From contig DCWA01000005.1 of assembly GCA_002327445.1 (NCBI GenBank), positions 1 to 64,000 on the forward strand: DNA of 64,000 nt. Direction: 5' to 3'. A program made the position numbers and the translations under genes. The stretch is from Desulfobacteraceae bacterium UBA2174. Its GTDB lineage: Bacteria; Desulfobacterota; Desulfobacteria; Desulfobacterales; UBA2174. Below the pieces are notes generated by a model. The model did not search any database and was not told where the DNA came from. It saw nothing but the letters and a program-made list of their open reading frames with translations. Shown here piece after piece: positions 61,847 to 64,000 of the stretch (position 1 is its first letter; every line of letters begins with the position of its first letter).

Positions 61847-62073
61847 AGATGCGCATCACGTACTGCGTCCGTTGAAACTACCAACCCCGCGCCGCCCGGG
61901 TGGCGGCGGCCGTCAAGGAGAAGTACGGGATGGAGGTGGAGCTGGTGCCCGGCGACGGCGGGATTTTTCTCGTGGAAGTCGACGGGCGGACGATCTTCGA
62001 GCGGCGCCTGGGGGTCAAGATTCCCGAACCGGAGGGGATGGTGGCTTTGGTGGCCGAGCGGATCGGTGGATAG
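61843..62073 (+). CDS. SelW-like (Rdx family) selenoprotein, UGA at 61873-61875 read as selenocysteine
   Basis: Read through one in-frame UGA, the frame gives 76 residues with the redox motif YCVRU (CxxU, Cys8 and Sec11) at the start of a thioredoxin-like fold. The downstream part has LVPGDGGIFLVEVDGRTIFERRLGVKIPEPEGM, matching the Rdx family pattern (LVPGxGGxFxVxxDGxxIxxR). Codon use and reading frame stay continuous to TAG 62071-62073. The start ATG overlaps the MaoC stop. A stem-loop at 61890-61908 sits where a bacterial SECIS would. Ordinary gene calling would stop after ten codons. Confidence 0.9.
61890..61908 (+). promoter_or_regulatory. candidate bacterial SECIS hairpin
   Basis: CGCCGCC (61890-61896) pairs with GGCGGCG (61902-61908), 7 perfect G-C pairs, around the loop CGGGT. 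The loop lies 22-26 bases after the UGA, the spacing used by SelB in fdhF-type elements, and contains the G-U pair of residues preferred there. GC-rich DNA can form such stems by chance. Confidence 0.5.
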
Positions 62074-62087
62074 CCCGAATCGGGGAT

Positions 62088-62813
62088 TCACCGGCCCAAT
62101 TTGCCGTGCCGGTCCAGAAAACGGTGGAATCCGACCCGCTCGGCGTCGAGGGACTTTGTCAAGGTGGCATCGGCGCGGCTTCGGATCAGCCGCCGCAGCA
62201 TCGCCACCATGCCCGGATCGTTGGCGGCGATCATCCCGGCCACTTCACGGGCGCGGGGCAGCAATTGTTCGGGCGGCACCACCTCGTTGACCAGCCCCAG
62301 AGCCAGGGCCCGTCCGGCGTCCAGCCATGCCCCGGTGAGAGACAGTTGCAGGGCCATACGCCGACCCACGGCTTCTTGGAGCAGTTGGCTCATCCCCCAG
62401 CCCGGATGGATGCCGACCTTCACATGCGTATCCGCGAAGGCGGCCCCGGTGGAGGCGATGAGAAAGTCGCAGTTCAAGGCCAGTTCGAAGCCGCCGGTCA
62501 CCGCCGGGCCGTTCACCGCGCCGATCAGCGGTTTCTCCAGCCTCACCAGCACGTCGGGCAGGTCGTTGCCGTTTCCCCGGGGATCGATGAGATTTTCGGT
62601 GCCGATGACCTTCAGATCCAGTCCCGCGCAGAAGGCGGTGCCCGCCCCGGTGAGCACCACCGCCCGTACCGCGGTGTCGGCCGCCGCCGCTTCCAGGGCG
62701 TCGTAGAGTGCTGCCAGCAGTGCCTGATTCAAGGCGTTGCGGCTCCGGGGGCGGTTCAGCGTGATCAGGGCCGCTCCCTCCTCGACCGCGTATAGGACTT
62801 CCCGTGATGCCAT
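62088..62813 (-). CDS. enoyl-CoA hydratase/isomerase (crotonase) family protein
   Basis: The 241-residue protein has the crotonase oxyanion blocks GAGTAFCAGLDL and VNGPAVTGGFELALNCDF, and a glutamate position in the GIHPGWGMSQLLQ segment (usually GxxPxxGGTQRL). The Glu pair needed for hydratase is partly missing, so an isomerase or other crotonase role is possible. It is convergent with the MaoC-SelW genes. Confidence 0.9.
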   Translation of the reverse strand: MASREVLYAVEEGAALITLNRPRSRNALNQALLAALYDALEAAAADTAVRAVVLTGAGTAFCAGLDLKVIGTENLIDPRGNGNDLPDVLVRLEKPLIGAVNGPAVTGGFELALNCDFLIASTGAAFADTHVKVGIHPGWGMSQLLQEAVGRRMALQLSLTGAWLDAGRALALGLVNEVVPPEQLLPRAREVAGMIAANDPGMVAMLRRLIRSRADATLTKSLDAERVGFHRFLDRHGKLGR

Positions 62814-62834
62814 CCCGTTTTTCCCCTCAGCGCG

Positions 62835-63527
62835 TCAGCCGTTGTCGCGAACCAGCATGGTGGCCGGATCCAGGACAAGGGACAACTCGCTTACGCCGCG
62901 CACCGGCTGGACCTGGATGCTGCTTCCCTCGGGGGACAACTGCAGCAGGATGTCGAAAAGGCCGGCCACCGGCTGGATCTGAGGCGGCAGGCCGTCGGCG
63001 CCCGGGGACTCGTGGCGGTGGGTGCGCACGGTGAACCAGGCGGGCAGGGCGAAACGGGCGGCCAGCGATTTCAGGGCTTCCAGGGTCGACATCCCTGCCG
63101 GATCCTCGAAGGGCAGGCCGTCCACCAGCAGCAACTCGGGCTGGAAGATCCCCTGGGCGGTGAGGTCCGTCATGCGCTCTTCGAGGCGGGGAGCGCTGAA
63201 ACCTTCCACCCGGAATGTCATGATGAACAGGTGGTGCTGGAGCGTTTCCCACAGGGGGGCGATTTCCCGCACCGACTGCCCGGCCGCCGCCGTCTGGAGC
63301 ACTTCCCGGTACCAGAGGGAGACTTTCTGCACCGGATCGTTGAGGCTGATGTGCAGGACGTTGCGGCCCTCGATGAGACTGTCGAGGGCCAGTTGCACCA
63401 GAAAAGCGGTCTTGCCGACACCGGCCCGGGCCAGCACGGCGCCGAATCCTCCCGGCGGGAGGGGGGCGCCGACGGCTTGGTTGAGAATGCGCATCGGATT
63501 GCGCAGCACCAGTTTGTTCTTGAGCAT
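62835..63527 (-). CDS. P-loop NTPase, KaiC/RecA-like, function unknown
   Basis: The 230-residue protein has Walker A ARAGVGKTA, a probable Walker B ELLLVDGLPF and RecA-like strands (NVLHISLNDPVQKV). No second domain or DNA-binding motif is visible. It may be a regulator-type single-domain ATPase. It lies between a crotonase and an EF-G gene, with a 7-bp repeat array upstream. Confidence 0.75.
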   Translation of the reverse strand: MLKNKLVLRNPMRILNQAVGAPLPPGGFGAVLARAGVGKTAFLVQLALDSLIEGRNVLHISLNDPVQKVSLWYREVLQTAAAGQSVREIAPLWETLQHHLFIMTFRVEGFSAPRLEERMTDLTAQGIFQPELLLVDGLPFEDPAGMSTLEALKSLAARFALPAWFTVRTHRHESPGADGLPPQIQPVAGLFDILLQLSPEGSSIQVQPVRGVSELSLVLDPATMLVRDNG

Positions 63528-63545
63528 CTGACGGCTCCTTGATGG

Positions 63546-63625
63546 GTTGTCAGTTATCAGTTGTCGGTTGTCGGTGATCGATTGCCGGGGTTTTCCCTGA
63601 TAACGATAAACAGATAACCGATAAC
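63546..63625. repeat. inverted pair of 7-bp-period arrays before the P-loop gene
   Basis: Left arm: GTTGTCA, GTTATCA, GTTGTCG, GTTGTCG, GTGATCG, ATTGCCG (63546-63587). Right arm: TGATAAC, GATAAAC, AGATAAC, CGATAAC (63598-63625). The right arm is roughly the reverse complement of the left, so the whole can fold into a long hairpin. A T-run follows on the plus strand. Confidence 0.8.
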
Positions 63626-63655
63626 TGTTTTTTTACTGATTGCGCCACGTCGTGG

Positions 63656-64000
63656 CTATTTCTTTTTTTCGGCCGCCTGCCGGATCAGCTCTTCGGCGAT
63701 GGACCGGGGCACCTGGCGGTAGGTGGCGAATTCCATGGTGAATTGGGCCTTGCCCTGGGTCGAGGAACGCAGCACGGTGGAAAAGCCGAACATTTCCGCC
63801 AGCGGCACCTGGGCCTCGATCACGCACATCGGCCCCTCGTCCTGGGCGCCGACGATCATGCCGCGGCGCTGGTTGAGGAGGCCCATGGCGGCGCCCTGAT
63901 ACTCGCTGGGGGTTTCCACCGTCACCTTCATGATCGGTTCCATGATTACCGGGGCGGCCTTGTGATAGCCTTCCCGGAAGGCCCCCCGGGCCGCGGCCTG
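63656..64000 (-). CDS. elongation factor G family protein, C-terminal part (5' end outside the window)
   Basis: The visible 114 codons cover the end of domain IV (AFREGYHKAAPVIMEPIMKV) and domain V (GAAMGLLNQRRGMIVG, PLAEMFGFSTVLRSSTQGKAQFTMEF) of EF-G. This paralogue differs from canonical EF-G at several positions (for example STVLRSSTQGKAQ), so it could be an EF-G2. The frame continues past 64000. Confidence 0.93.
   Translation of the reverse strand, partial: QAAARGAFREGYHKAAPVIMEPIMKVTVETPSEYQGAAMGLLNQRRGMIVGAQDEGPMCVIEAQVPLAEMFGFSTVLRSSTQGKAQFTMEFATYRQVPRSIAEELIRQAAEKKK

Overview
This window looks like the chromosome of a Gram-negative anaerobe of the Desulfobacterota (Deltaproteobacteria, sulfate-reducer type). 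It is GC-rich throughout. The supporting genes are a periplasmic tetrahaem cytochrome c3, methylmalonyl-CoA epimerase, LptD, a SelW-type selenoprotein read through an in-frame UGA, an FMN-type glutamate synthase, a GAF-ANTAR antiterminator and many radical-SAM, CBS and HD-GYP type genes. The species cannot be fixed from the sequence alone.

Layout. 1-1464 is the end of an integrated element: a ribbon-helix-helix protein, a tyrosine recombinase and a displaced tRNA 3' end. 1.6-8.5 kb holds gatB, queA-tgt, a nucleotidyltransferase/HEPN pair, a NifU-like protein, an aminotransferase and methylmalonyl-CoA epimerase. 8.5-16.7 kb is a minus-strand block: glnE, an M48 lipoprotein, a cysteine synthase/CysRS-like fusion, tmk and surE. 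16.8-25.5 kb is a plus-strand block: lptD, a NusG-like factor, an HU/IHF gene, holB, a PSP1 gene, metG and a penicillin-binding protein. 25.6-31.9 kb carries kdnA-kdnB (8-amino-Kdo for lipopolysaccharide) and a giant GlmS-like protein. 32-42.4 kb has ychF, a CBS protein, a radical SAM enzyme, an esterase, a LUD protein, a histidine kinase with two response regulators (one HD-GYP) and a BepA-like protease.

42.5-52.8 kb is the most interesting part. parA-parB-NYN-(GAF-ANTAR) is followed by about 1 kb of non-coding DNA, and then by a leader RNA in front of a glutamate synthase gene. The leader has two stem-loops with six-base loops of the form AxxGxx and a terminator that overlaps the second one. 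This is the architecture recognised by ANTAR proteins. A PEP/pyruvate-binding protein and NADP-type glutamate dehydrogenase follow, so the region looks like a nitrogen-assimilation module under RNA-based control.

52.9-64 kb holds a KaiC-like/XRE/cupin fusion, exonuclease I, a zinc-ribbon protein and SPFH protein pair, cytochrome c3, nth, an exonuclease III, a MaoC hydratase with the overlapping SelW selenoprotein gene, a crotonase, a P-loop ATPase and the end of an EF-G gene.

Several repeat families occupy the gaps. One is a set of arrays with strict 7-bp periodicity but different unit sequences. Another is a palindromic element of about 75-95 bp containing GACGAGGGATCTC. A third is a 127-bp repeat, and there is a local 0.27-0.30 kb tandem duplication.
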